Shown here piece by piece: positions 22,621 to 33,772 of a DNA stretch of 64,000 nucleotides (the stretch's first letter is position 1; every line of letters begins with the position of its first letter). The notes below the pieces were generated by a model, which did no database searches, had not been told where the DNA came from, and saw nothing but the letters and a program-made list of their open reading frames with translations. The DNA is from Welwitschia mirabilis (lineage: Eukaryota > Gnetophyta > Gnetopsida > Welwitschiales), in the NCBI GenBank assembly GCA_051453625.1, contig JBOZIK010000001.1, positions 123,464,282 to 123,528,281 on the forward strand. Reading direction: 5' to 3'. Position numbers and translations under genes: made by a program.

Positions 22621-23736
22621 AATTACCCTTCTATAATTATACCATGATGTAATACCATAATTGTACTGAGGCAAATTTTCCTAAGAGGGGCCTTTACCAG
22701 TATGATATGGTAGCTATGGGAACTTCACTAGTGTTTGGTTAGCTATGATCTAACTTTGGCTTCTAGAATCTTATTCTCTTGGAAATGGTTTCACTTCCCT
22801 CATCATGATGAATGGTGTTATTCAATACCCCATTGACTAAAAGTTTCATCATTTTGAGGCACATACTTCATAAGCATATGAGTATATGGATCATTAGATG
22901 ATATCTTATTAAAGTAATATGATTAGCATCACTAAAGAGGAATTTAGTTATAGTTTAAACATAACTTGATACCTTACTAAACATAACCATTAGATATTAT
23001 CATCATAACTGCCCTTTCAAATGGTACTCTATGGTGTTCTACATTTAATTGTGCATTTCTATATTAAGTAGCTTTATAACCTTTACCAAGAAGTTTTTCT
23101 AGGTTTGAATTTTAGGCGAAAAAGTTAATCTACTTCATGTTATATCTTGTTCATTTTTCTTTGTGTCTTATCTTAGTTTGTTGGTTTGTCTTCTCAAAGT
23201 TATTTTCTTAACTTTTTTAAAATAATGCTTAGGACTTCATCATTTTCTAGTCTACTTGTTATATTTTTCATCACTCGATTATTATGCATAAAATCAAATT
23301 GACCTCTACCTTAATCATCCTTTAACATGATAGTATTGATGGTCTCCTTTCCTTAAACAATCTTTATTTTTATAACCTCTCCTATTATTAACCTTACAAT
23401 CATGAGCTCTTACCCTAGTTTACCTTCTCTTCATGGTTTATACAACTTGAGGATACTTGTTCATTTAGTTAAGGGGGTAGACACATGTATTATATGATTT
23501 ATGAGCCAAAATTTTTCACCTACATTTACTTAACATAAATATACATGATAATGTTGAGCTAATTCTTTATAATATACATCAATTTCACTTGTGATTTTTA
23601 ATAAATTTAATTTATTTTGCATGTTGTACTCTTAATTTTAATGATATACATGTTTTGAGTTTCTTTTTATCAGTTCCCTCACAACTTGTTATTTGCTTAT
23701 TTTATTAGGGATTGTCAAATGCTAAGTAAGGGGCTA

Positions 23737-24807
23737 TGTTGCAAAGCCAAATTAACCTATTTAATACACTTGTGGAGTACATTTTTAGGTCCTATTGATA
23801 TGTTTTTTAGGGATTTATGCAAATTATACAAAACTTTCATGTAGGTCATGAAATGCAATAACTTACAACATAAAAAGCTATCTTTTCGTAATGATGGATC
23901 AAAGCATAATGACCAAGATAGAGTTGTTGTCCTGTCTATTATGGGTATGGCCATTATGGAGACAATAGTCATGGGGATAACACATAAGATAACATTAGTT
24001 GATAGATGAAATGGTCATCCTCTATGTCATGGGAATGACACGATTGACAATAGTTAAAACAATTTGTAAAGTTAATTAAATTATTATGAAAGTATGGATC
24101 TAACTCATACCTCTTCATTTCACACCTCTTAATGACCTTTAACCATCCATTCTAAACTATAAATAGATTCTTTTAGATCTTATTAAAAATAATCTTTTGT
24201 CATTTGAATTCTTATGACAATTGGAGATTGTTGAAGGTAAGGAGATTCATTGAATTATGAGAAGAACTACCTTGATGTTAGGCAATAAATCTTCCATTAT
24301 GGAGTTCTTGTCATAAGTGGATGTAATTCAATTTTCTTAATAAAAATATTAATTAAATTAAAACTCTTTTAAAATTCTTTATTATTCTTTCTTATATCTT
24401 ATCTTAATTGCAATTTAAGTAACATGAATTTGTAATTGAAATAGTTTATAAGGACCAATTTAGTGATAGTAGATTGGAAATTTAGTTAATTCATTGCATT
24501 AGAATTATATTCATTCTACATTAAATTGCATTTCATTTCATTCCATTGAATTACATTTTATATTCATCTTTGCATTATTTAATTTGAATTCCTATAAAGC
24601 AAAATTCAAAAATATATTTTTCTTGTCTTTTTGAAATCAATTTTCCAAATTCTCTTTTAGAAATCTTCTCTAAGCGTATGACATTTGGATTGATTCCACT
24701 ATGCAAATGTGTATTGTATGCAATTATATTATCAGCTTTTCAAGTGTTTCAAATCAAATTTGATCTTTATAATATTCAAAGTAAAAGCACAAATATGCAT
24801 TACAACA
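23737..24807 (+). repeat. Gypsy-C 3' LTR
   Basis: 1071 bases, TGTTGCAAAG...TTACAACA, with the intact TG start lost in the 5' copy. Colinear with 15106-16175. Confidence 0.93.
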
Positions 24808-24812
24808 TTGCC
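24808..24812 (+). repeat. Gypsy-C target-site duplication, right
   Basis: TTGCC, one mismatch from TTACC at 15101-15105. Copia-B coding sequence resumes immediately after it. Confidence 0.8.
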
Positions 24813-25800
24813 AAAGATGAATAAGAAGTGGAAGAAAGGTTAGAATTAATTCCTATGTCTCTTTTGATTAAATATGATTCAATATTATGGCATATGAGAT
24901 TAGGTCACTACATACATAAAAATATTATGAAGATAACAAAAGAGAAAAGTGTTTTGGAAATTAAATTCTCCTCCATTCCAAATGAAATATGTAAAACATG
25001 CATTAAATGAAAACAAAAGGTAAGTCATCATAATAGAATAATAGAAAAGAAGACACAGCCATTGGAGTTGATTCACATGGATCTTATTGAACTAATACAA
25101 GCTTCTACATTCAAAGGCTCTAAGTATTTTATTATTATTATGGATGATTATTCAAGGTATGCTTGGTATTTCTTATTAAATTTAAAAGATGAGGCTTTCT
25201 TCACCTTCAAATATTTCAAGAATAATATTGATAATTAATTAAACATAAAAATCAAAGAAATTAGAAGTGATAAAGGTGGTGAATTTGTGAATGAAGAGTT
25301 TATTAAATTTTGTAATGAATGTAACATTTAAAAGAAAATCACATGTGCCTATTCTCCTTAATCTAATGGCATTGTAAAAAGAAAATATGAAATAATACAA
25401 AAAATGATTAGCTATTTGCTTCTTCAAGCCAATTTTTCAAATACATATTGGGGTGAGTTATTACAATAGCAATGTATCTTCATAATAGAGTTATTATATC
25501 ATCCAATCAAGGTAAGACATCTTATGAGCTCATTTTAAAAAGAGCACTAATGCGATCTCATTTAAAAATATATGGCTTCAAATCTTTGGTGCATATTCTA
25601 CATCAATTGACATCAAAACTAAATGCAAGTAGTACAAAATGAATTTTTTTTGGTTTTGTTAGTATATCCGGTCTTATGCATACCATTGTTTTGAGCCTAT
25701 TAGCAAAAAATACTTCATTTAAAAAGATGTAAAATTTGATAAATCCAAGTTTGAACTTGAATACTTCATGGATGAAGAAAATAATCAACAGCTAGAAATC
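24813..25800 (+). pseudogene. Copia-B pre-integrase and integrase core (decayed)
   Basis: Resumes the reading broken at 15105: VEERLELIPMSLLIKYDS-like residues, ILWHMRLGHYIHKNIMK (pre-integrase His motif), then HMDLIELIQA (first Asp), YFIIIMDDYSRYAWYFLL, RSDKGGEFVNEEFIKFC (second Asp) and NGIVKRKYE (Glu to Lys). The C-terminal part after 25450 (NTYWGELLQ, then a GYxxxSYAY-type segment near 25660-25690) is frameshifted. One catalytic residue is lost and stops are present. Confidence 0.9.
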
Positions 25801-26199
25801 ACCTTTAATCAATAATAAATTTCATCAAAATTTTTAAGAGATCATCCTCGAATTCAAATGCTTGATCAAAATTTCAATAGAAGGTTTATATAAAATCAGG
25901 TAAACTTTACTTATGTTTCTTATTCAGGATTAGTAAGTGAGTCAAATTTAGTTGATGAAGCAATTGCATCTCCAATTTGAAAAGAGATAATGGATAAAGA
26001 AATGGAAGTCATCATGAAAAATGATACATGAAATATTGTTAACAAGCCAAAAGATAAGAATATAATTGAATCAAAATGGGTTTGCAAAACAAAATTAGAT
26101 GAAAATTATAATGTCAAAGGTTAGAAGACAAGGTTAGTAGCAAGAGGCTACAAAGAAAAGAAACACATTGATTATGAAGAGATGTTTGCACCAGTGGTA
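25800..26199 (+). pseudogene. Copia-B RT N-terminus, cut by a gap
   Basis: Frames here read VSESNLVDEAIASPI, KEIMDKEMEVIMKNDT, NVKG-stop-KTRLVARGYKEKKHIDYE and EEMFAPVV, the start of copia RT. The last 70 or so bases are identical to 26941-27011, while the sequence upstream of that differs in many places. Confidence 0.85.
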
Positions 26200-26299
26200 N
26201 NNNNNNNNNNNNNNNNNNNNNNNNNNNNNNNNNNNNNNNNNNNNNNNNNNNNNNNNNNNNNNNNNNNNNNNNNNNNNNNNNNNNNNNNNNNNNNNNNNN
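26200..26299. other. Assembly gap (100 N) inside copia-B
   Basis: Spacer of unknown size. The right contig restarts about 730 bases earlier in the element (26300 is equivalent to about 25476), so the integrase end and RT start appear twice. Confidence 0.98.
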
Positions 26300-26735
26300 C
26301 AATAGAGTTATTACTTCAGCCAACGAAGGTAAGACACCTTATGAGTTCATTTTCAAAGGAGCAAAAGTGCTATTTTATTTAAAATTATTCGGTTGCATAT
26401 GGTGGGTGCATGTTCCGAATTAGTTGACATCAAAACTATATGCAAGAAGCAAAAAATGCATTTTTGTTGGCTATGATATCAAGTCTTGTGCATACTTTTG
26501 TTTTGAGCCTATTAGCCACAAATACTTCATTTCAAGAGATGTAAAGTTTGATGAATCCAAGTTTGGACTGGGACACTTCATGGATGAAGAAAATAACGAA
26601 CAACCAAAAGTCACCCGTCATCAACCACAAATTTCATCAAAATTTTTAAGAGATCATCCTCCAATTCAAATGCTTGACAAAATTTCAAAAGAAGGTTTAC
26701 AAGAAGTCAGGTAAACTTTACTCATGTTGCTTATT
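26300..26735 (+). pseudogene. Copia-B integrase C-terminus, second copy
   Basis: Open from 26424 to 26714: KLYARSKKCIFVGYDIKSCA, YFCFEPISHKYFISRDVKFD, then a Glu/Lys/Pro-rich hinge. This is the copia integrase C-terminal domain and linker. It is better preserved than the first copy at 25476-25900 and differs from it at many bases, so it is not the same sequence assembled twice. Confidence 0.87.
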
Positions 26736-28258
26736 CAATGTTAGTAAGTGAGCCAAATTTAGTTGATGAAGGAATTGCATCTCCAATTTGGCAAAAGGCA
26801 ATGAACAAAGAAATGGAAGCCATCATGAAGAATGATACATGGGAGATTGTTGACAAGCCAAAAGGTAAGAAGATAATTGATTCAAAATGGATTTACAAAA
26901 CAAAATTAGGTGAAATTGTATTGTCAAAGATTACAAGGCAAGGTTAGTAGCAAGAGGCTACAAAGAAAAGAAACACATTGATTATGAAGAGATGTTTGCA
27001 CCAGTGGTAAGATTTAAAACAATAAAATTGAAGATTTCATTGGCAATACATAGTGGGAATAAGCTACATCAAATGAATGTAAATAGTGCATTTTTGAATG
27101 GTTATTTAGAAGGGGAGGCATATATTTTTTATCCTAAAGGATATATTTTCAATGGCCAAGAGCACAAGGTTTGTAAGTTGAAAAATGCCCTATATGAGTT
27201 GAAGCAAGCAATAAGGGCATGGCTTAAGAGAATTAATGATTATCTTACCAAAAAAGGCTACAAATCATGAATTTCAGAACCCACATTATATTTCAACATG
27301 AGAATGATGAGTTCATTATGATTTCTTTTTATGTTGATAATAGTATGTTCTTTGTAGCCTCTCAAAAGTTGATTAATGAATTCAAAAAAGTGATGACATC
27401 TAAATTTAAAATGAAAGATTTAGGCAATTTAAAGTATTTTGTTGACATTCAAATTGATCAAAGTGAAGATTATATGTGCATACATCAAATTAAGTTTTCA
27501 TAAAGCATCATGGATAAGTATGGCCTTCATGATACAAAGGTAACATCAACACCTTTAACTTATAATTTGAAAATTAACAAAAAATAAAAGATCAAGAAGA
27601 ATTGATGCATCCTTATATAGAAGTATGATGATTGAATTTGTTAGGTTTCTTTGTTATACTAGACCAAATATTGAGTTTGCAACTTCACTTATGAGTAGAT
27701 GTATTGCTAAATCAAGAGAAAAATCATTTGATTGCATTAAAGCATATTCTTAGATATGTATTGGGAACTTTGAATTATGGCTTAGAATTTGAAAAACAAG
27801 ATGTAAAATTACTTTTTTTTTCCTAATGTTGATTGGGGTGAAATTTTAGATGATATAAAATAAACTTTAGATGTCATAATTTTTCATGGCAATAATTTAA
27901 TTTATTAGAAAAGTAAGAAACAAACCTTAGTTTCATTTTCATCAATTAAGGCTAAATATATTTCTATGGCTAATGCTTTGCAACATTTATTATGGATTTT
28001 GAAATTATTTAAACAACTACAAATTAATGTGGATACATCAATTGGTATATTTGTTAATAACATGCTAGCCATTTTACTTTCTCAAGAGCATACTCTTCAC
28101 AAGAAGTCAAAGCACATTAAAATCAAAAACTATTTTATCAAAGATAAAGTTAAGGAAGGAGTTGTAAGGTCCATGTATGTTTCAACTCAAGAACAAAGGA
28201 TAGATATCATAATAAAGAGGATACCTCCATTTAAGATTAAGAATTTCTTTCAAAGATA
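26736..28258 (+). pseudogene. Copia-B reverse transcriptase and RNase H (decayed)
   Basis: Near-continuous reading in pieces: EPNLVDEGIASPIWQKAMNK, NDTWEIVDKPKGKKIIDSKW, LVARGYKEKKHIDYEEMFAP, HQMNVNSAFLNGYLEGEAYI, VCKLKNALYELKQAIRAWLK, then FYVDNSMFFVAS (27327-27362), where the second catalytic Asp is Asn, and MKDLGNLKYFVDIQID. RNase H follows (KHILRYVLGTLNYGLEFE; AKYISMANALQHLLWILKLF) and closes with KHIKIKNYFIKDKVKEG and a Pro-Pro-Phe-Lys tail. Frameshifts at about 27267 and 27600. Confidence 0.92.
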
Positions 28259-28300
28259 AACTTAATTCAAGTTGAAGATGCTAATTCTAATCACATCATT

Positions 28301-28312
28301 CCAAAGGAGGGA
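28301..28312 (+). promoter_or_regulatory. Copia-B polypurine tract
   Basis: CCAAAGGAGGGA directly before the 3' LTR, the plus-strand primer site. Confidence 0.85.
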
Positions 28313-28313
28313 T

Positions 28314-29489
28314 TGTCATATTATGTGATCTGATGTAACCATCATAATATTGTACATAATTTTTGCATTGCTTTAGTATTAATTAGTTAGATAGATTTAG
28401 TTTTTATGTTGTCTCAACATAGGTTTTAAGAATTTATGCTTTTTTTTGGGGGAAAATGGAATTTATCTTACATTGATGAGGTAAAATGAAATGCCATCCA
28501 CTTCAAGTATTAAAAAAATGTAAATAAGCACAAATTAGAGAGCTTAACATCTCTTAAAGAGATGAAAAAAATTCTACCAAATTAAAGATTCATTGCTAGA
28601 TACATTATTTTGCTACATCTATGATTGATGCTTGAGTCAATGTTTGGAAGATAAATAAATGCTCCATTTTTACTTCAATAAGCTTCAAAAATAATAGATG
28701 TTTCAGCAGCTTAAGGGAATTTAGCTTGATCATGTTTCATACTTAAACTATAGATTTATTTGATGCATAAATACATTCATATTTGTTAAAGATTAGGTTA
28801 TTTTGATGAAATAAGAGATCATATCATAAAATAATAAAGATTAAAATCATAATTATGAAATTTAATTAAATATTGATGATCTTTAAAGATTTCTCAAAGG
28901 ATTTGATCATTTGAAGAGTTTGTTGTATTATTTTAGAAAAAGAAGAAAATAATTTCATATTTAATCAAAATTCATGAAAGGATGATGTTTTTTTTAGGCT
29001 TTAAATTCACTTTTATACTATTATATTTGTTCTACACATGTTAGTAGATGAGTTAGCCTTTAAGTTTCATCATTAGAACTTTGTTTCAACATCTTTTGGA
29101 TCCTATTTTAAAATGGAATAGACATCTTGCAATTTGTAGACATATATAATCCATGAAATAGATGTATTATAACTTTAATACATCTTCACAAAATTTAGTT
29201 TTTTACATCATTAAAAGAATAGATGTTTGCTAGATTAAAGACGTCTTTGTAGAACTAAAATTTACTTATAGAGAATAGAACTTTCAGGATAGACATCTAA
29301 AACATAAAAGACATATTCTATCAACTTATAGAACTTACACAAAAGATGTTTGATACAATAAAGAATCTTTTGTCAATTATCTAAACTCAAAAAAGACATA
29401 TAACAGGTCAAATGCATTTATACTTCTCTAAGGCATCTTTAATTCAAATTAGTCAAAATTAACTAGGTTCACTAAGCTTTTGCTAATCA
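28314..29489 (+). repeat. Copia-B 3' LTR
   Basis: 1176 bases beginning TGTCATATTATG and ending near CTAATCA. Colinear with 10987-12163 and 12798-13551. Carries a decayed AGACATCT array (29120-29450). The boundary at 29489 is set by the return of copia-A LTR similarity at 29490. Confidence 0.88.
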
Positions 29490-29989
29490 CTCTTGGTGAT
29501 CATGAATTTAAGATGTAAAACTTGATTGATTTCTTGAGATGAAGATAATTCATCAAAATATAATTTATCTCTATTACTTCTTCTAGTTTAGTATAGACGT
29601 CTTCAACTATGTAGATGTCTTTTAATAGTCAAAGTAGTATAGAAGTCTTTAATGTGATAAATGTCTTGCATCCATCTTAGCTTTTTTCTTCAGTATAGAC
29701 TTCTTCATCAATATAGATTTTTCTTTTTTATGATAAAATATAGTTTAGCAAAGACATCTTTGATATATAATATGTCTCTCCTATATATATCTTCACATGT
29801 GTAGACATCTTCTGTTAGTTTTGTTTTGATATTCATGAAATTTGAGCTAAATCTTTTGTGTAATGTAAACTTAAAGTTTGACTTGGATTGATGTTTTTTG
29901 CTATTTGGTGTTCTCCAATTTAACCTATCTACATAGTAGACACGTTACATTTGATAAGTGAAATCATCAAAAATAGAATTTTACTAATA
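29490..29989 (-). repeat. Copia-A 5' LTR, distal part
   Basis: The reverse complement matches the first 500 or so bases of the copia-D LTR: TATTAGTAAAATTC at the edge (29989) against TATTGGTAAAATCC at 37350, a TTTCACTTATCAAATGTAAC-like segment, and the AGACATCT array. At 29490 it reads AAATTCATGATCACCAAGAG (complement), the counterpart of copia-D AAATGCTTGATGCCCAAGGG near 37858. It continues across copia-B into 10986. Confidence 0.85.
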
Positions 29990-31289
29990 AGAGTGAACTA
30001 GAAGATAGACACAAGAGCTTGATTAAAAAACCATTAGAGTTCTTGTGTAGGGAAAATGTAAGAGTGAGAGAGTCAAAACTTATAAGGAACATGCAAGAAC
30101 AAGGTAGTGAAGTTGGAGGATCCTCACCTAAATGGAGTAGATCCCTCAAGATCCATGAGTAAAATGAAAAGAATGATAAGAATCCACTTTACCAGAGGAG
30201 GTTAAACTAAACAAGTAAAAAGGCCAAAGAGGTGATATTCTCAAGGTAGGAGAACTAGTACAAGGAGGAAAAGGAGAGAGAAAAAACTTATTCAACCCAA
30301 GATAACATGGTAAAGGGGTAGAATAAGCCTCAAGGTAGCTAGTTTAAGAATAATAAATAAAAGAAGAGCACCAGCAAAAGGGAGGAAGGATTTCTCTAGC
30401 TTAAGATAATACACCATAAGGGAAAAAAAAAAGAAATAAGATTAGCTAGCATAAGGGTGGACTTAAGAGTCAAACTAGTAGATGCAAAATCAGCTAGAAT
30501 CATATGGCCTAAGGCTCAAACTATCAAGAGGCCTAGAAGCTAATAGTTATCAATATTAATGGTTAAGGACAAGAGAAGGTCACTAAAAGAAAAGAGAAAT
30601 CTTTAGAGTCTAAAGCCTTTGCTACTAAAAAAATAGCTAGAGTCATCAAAATTAGAAGAAGAAGCATAATATAATATGAAATTAAGTTAATCAATGAATT
30701 CAAGGATTATTATAAAGCACTAGATCTTAGGCTTAAAGCCTCAAATGATAAAATTATTAAGGCACACAAAAAATTGATCCTAGTTTAAAACCTAAGTAAA
30801 AATAAGCATAAGACACAAGAGGCCCCAGAAGAAACCATCAACAATACCAAGGATATGATAAAGGACTAGAATAATCTATCATATTCTTCATAAGAAAAAT
30901 ATTATAGTAAAAATATTGAAGATGGTTCTAAGAAATTTTTGGAGTTTTACTAGATTCATAGTTTTCTCTAAAAAGAGAACCCAACCATTAGCTAATAGTT
31001 TAACAACAACTTTAGAAGGGAAATCCACCTATTATTTCCTTCTCCTTTATTTCCTTTTCTAATATAATATTTCATTACAAGTATGTAGCTAGTAATAGTA
31101 ACTAGTTTTGCCTAGATTCTTTAGAAGAAAATGTTGCCTTTTAATGAAGCATAAAGATTACCTTTTGTTATTAATAGTTTCAGAGTAGAGAGCTATTCAC
31201 CTTCCTTTTGATTATGATCTAAGGTAATCAGAAGTAGTTTTTCATAATCACCCCTTTAGTAGAAATATAACTTTTTCTTAGGGGAAAAA
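29990..31289. other. Purine-rich, lysine-codon-rich stretch, unassigned
   Basis: Flanks the outer end of copia-A. From 30000 to about 30870 the plus strand is rich in AAG/GAG/AAA, and translations are Lys/Arg/Glu-rich and interrupted by many stops (for example KSLESKAFATKKIARVIKIR near 30605). It could be the remnant of a charged Gag or linker region, but no diagnostic motif is visible. From 30900 on nothing is recognisable. Confidence 0.3.
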
Positions 31290-31794
31290 AGAACACACAT
31301 CTACTACTACTAGAATTACTCCTAGATATATCAAACCTACATAATAGGAAGTATGTATATACTTTTAATTACTTCCTAATTATCTAATTTAAACTTAGTT
31401 ATCTATTTTAATTTAAGACTATAACAAACTTATTCTATATAAATATTACATTATTCTTATCATGCAAATATTATAGAGGATACTAAATGATGGTGAAGAT
31501 AATATATAGATCATTCTATAAAATAAATAAATTATATATATAATCCTATATGCCATTAAAATATAGATAAAAAATATTCAGTTTTAAATGTTAGTGAAGA
31601 GAGTGGATTTTCTTTAGCAATTCATTCTTACATGTGAAACCTTATAAATGGAACTCTATCTATGTTCATAATTTTTACATATACAAGTAATTCCATGGTT
31701 ATTAACATTAAAAGTAATTAGCATTGTACTTGTTTAGATGAGAATCTATCTCATGTTGTCTTCTTAAATTTTGTAAAATGTATTCTTAAGATAA

Positions 31795-32869
31795 CTATGT
31801 GATGAGTACTTATATGGTACAAAAATTATAGAAAATATCATGAAATAATATTAAAAAATGCTGGAAAAATGTAGAAACTATGCTACTGTTAACATAAAAG
31901 AATCTCATACCATTAAATAAAAATAATTAAAGGCTTGCTACAAAATTAGTTGAGACTCGCGATAGTCTCATGATGAAGTTACTTGAACTAGTCAGGTGGT
32001 TTATTACTACTAAGTTACTATGTACATATATTATAGTAAGGGAAAATGAGGAAAGTAGTGAAACATAATAGAAATTAGATGAGATGCTAGATAATACTTA
32101 TTTCTAAGTACTATTAATTATCTTGATTTATATTCAGCTATACAAATAGGAGCAAATAGAAATAATATNNNNNNNNNNNNNNNNNNNNNNNNNNNNNNNN
32201 NNNNNNNNNNNNNNNNNNNNNNNNNNNNNNNNNNNNNNNNNNNNNNNNNNNNNNNNNNNNNNNNNNNNATGAGGAAAGTAGTGAAACATGATAGAAATTA
32301 GATGAGATGCTAGATAATACTTATTTCTAAGTACTATTAATTATCTTGATTTATGTTCAGCTATACAAATAGGAGCAAATAGAAATAATATTACTTTTTC
32401 AAGTAATATAACATGCACAAAATGGTATTCAAATATGTTTTTTAGCTTTATATTAAAATATCAATTGTTACATAAAGATGAACTAAGGCTTGTATTTTCC
32501 TTTGGAGGTAATAGCTTAGAGTATGGAAAATGTTTTGTAATATAGCTGGAGCTCCTTTTCTTAACCTTTTTGCTTAGTCTATTCCTAGAAATTTCTGTCA
32601 AAAAGATTCCCTCGTTTGATGGTGATCCTTTTCTTATACCCTTGTTTGTTTTTTTATTTCCATTCTTTGTTCCTTAGGAATAGGTATATAATTGAGGTTG
32701 TTACTGCTTTATTACCATCTCAACCTTCTCTCTCACATCTTTATGCCACATGGCATTCTATACCTGAAATGCAATAATAAATATATACATGCTAACCTAA
32801 CTAACTAATCTATTGATTAGTAAGTATATTGATAAAAAAAAAACATCTATTATTATTTAAAATGCATAA
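31795..32869. other. About 1-kb insertion in repeat copy 1, 9-bp direct repeats
   Basis: Absent from repeat copy 2. Bounded by TTAAGATAA at 31786-31794 and 32870-32878. Nine-base duplications are typical of Mutator-like transposons, but I see no matching terminal inverted repeats, so the class is unknown. It includes a false-looking gap with a 123-base overlap, so the true length is nearer 0.85 kb. A segment at about 32540-32770 is less AT-rich than the rest. Confidence 0.5.
32046..32391. other. Gap with overlapping contig ends
   Basis: Bases 32046-32168 recur at 32269-32391 with two mismatches, on either side of 100 N. This is almost certainly one locus assembled twice, perhaps from two haplotypes. 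Confidence 0.92.
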
Positions 32870-33587
32870 TTAAGATAATGATATCATCATCACTATGCCT
32901 TTGATTAAAATGTTATTATAATAAATTTTCATTAGGACTATCTTAACTCTAAGAGGAACTTATTTTAAAAGGTTTTATTTATTATTATATTGGTCAACTA
33001 ATTTTAGTATAGGATCCTTAAGGTAATGGTTACTATATTATTTAAAATTGACAATTCTAATAGGAATTTTATGAACCTAATTCAACCTTGTATATATTAG
33101 TAATTATACAAAACATTTGCATAGAAATCATTAGTAAAGAATTTGTTAAATTTTCAAAAGTTAGTCATAATAACCCATTCATATTATTTAACATACTTTA
33201 AAATGATCATCGTAATAAAATGATCATTGTAATTATGTGAAATACTATAAACACAAAATGAAATGAATTTTTGTGATTTACATCTTTAAGCCTTTACTAA
33301 TAAGGTAAGATTTTTATGATTTTTACTTCCCTTGTACTCAAATAACTTTTACATGTTTATACTATAGAATCTTATTACAGATTTTTTTCTTAGTAAAAAA
33401 GATAAAATAGTATGCAAGAGGTATAAATAACTAATGAAGGATGAGATAATGTAAAACTGAGAAATATAGTAAAACCAAATAATAAAATTATACAAGACAT
33501 AATCTAGAAATAGATTATTAAGACAAAATACATGCAAAAAAGTATTTATAATATAAAATTTATTAAATAATTAAAAAAACTTTAGCT

Positions 33588-33772
33588 CTAGTCCAACATC
33601 AATTATAATAATGGTGAAGTCATAAACATATTAAATGTGGGGTTCCAAGTTTAAACCTCTGCATTGATAGGAGTGCATAGTTGAAAAATTTGCATAGGCC
33701 CAAGTTCCACTAAGTATGTGTGTGGTACATACCTAGAGACTTGATCTTACAATTTTTAAGGAAAAAAATTAT
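33588..33772 (+). mobile_element. SINE candidate with 8-bp direct repeats
   Basis: A 185-base insertion in repeat copy 1, absent from copy 2, bounded by CTTTAGCT at 33580-33587 and 33773-33780. Near its 5' side, AGTTTAAACC at 33648-33657 fits a Pol III B box (GGTTCGAACC) in which the CpG was deaminated on both strands (CG to TA) and one further G became A. The 3' end is A-rich (GGAAAAAAATTAT). The A box is not clear. Size, flanking repeats, B-box-like motif and A-rich tail together suggest a tRNA-derived SINE. Confidence 0.5.

Larger units (their letters stand above)
22061..23736 (+). other. Gypsy-C post-integrase region and PPT
   Basis: About 1.7 kb without a recognisable frame. It holds a false-looking gap, a purine tract (22536-22620) and, just before the LTR, a polypurine tract AAGTAAGGGG at 23724-23733 that would prime plus-strand DNA. 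Tat and Athila elements can carry an extra ORF in this place; I cannot see one here. Confidence 0.6.
15106..24807 (+). mobile_element. Gypsy-C: Tat/Athila-type Ty3/gypsy inserted in copia-B
   Basis: About 9.7 kb with two LTRs of about 1070 bases, a tRNA-Asp-type PBS, gag, protease, RT, RNase H, integrase, a 1.7-kb post-integrase region, PPT and a 5-bp target-site duplication. The order RT-RNase H-integrase defines Ty3/gypsy. The PBS type, integrase C-terminus and gag motifs point to the Tat/Athila clade. In one aligned stretch of about 110 LTR bases (15779-15890 against 24411-24522) I count about ten differences, so it is younger than copia-B but not recent. All domains are broken. A 100-N gap at 22217 is probably false. 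Confidence 0.93.
10987..29489 (+). mobile_element. Copia-B: Ty1/copia inserted in the copia-A LTR
   Basis: Plus-strand Ty1/copia element whose outer LTR edges (10987 and 29489) fall exactly where the copia-A LTR homology stops and restarts. LTR ends show the inverted pair TGTCA...TGACA, with the 5' copy mutated to TATCA. Contents: LTR, PBS, gag fragment, gap, partial LTR, PBS, gag, protease, [gypsy-C], pre-integrase, integrase, start of RT, gap, integrase end and RT again, RNase H, PPT, 3' LTR. The repeated LTR-gag and integrase-RT parts next to 100-N gaps mean either a multi-LTR tandem copy or misjoined contigs. It is a different copia lineage from copia-A and -D. Confidence 0.85.
3150..29989 (-). 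mobile_element. Copia-A: SIRE/Maximus-like Ty1/copia, interrupted by nested elements
   Basis: Degenerate Ty1/copia element on the minus strand. In element order: 5' LTR (29989 down to 29490, then 10986 down to 10073), PBS (10070-10059), gag, protease, integrase, reverse transcriptase, RNase H (ending near 5230), and a long post-pol region with a second reading frame (about 4700-3150). The order protease-integrase-RT-RNase H defines Ty1/copia. The RNase H terminus and the post-pol ORF match copia-D in this window and fit the SIRE/Maximus type. The 5' LTR is split by copia-B. No 3' LTR is visible, so its LTR age cannot be read. Stops and frameshifts run throughout and it cannot be autonomous. 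Confidence 0.85.

Noticed and set aside
10982-29494. Target-site duplication of copia-B
   Set aside because: ACCGT (10982-10986) and CTCTT (29490-29494) do not match well enough. It may have decayed, or the true edges may be shifted by a base or two.
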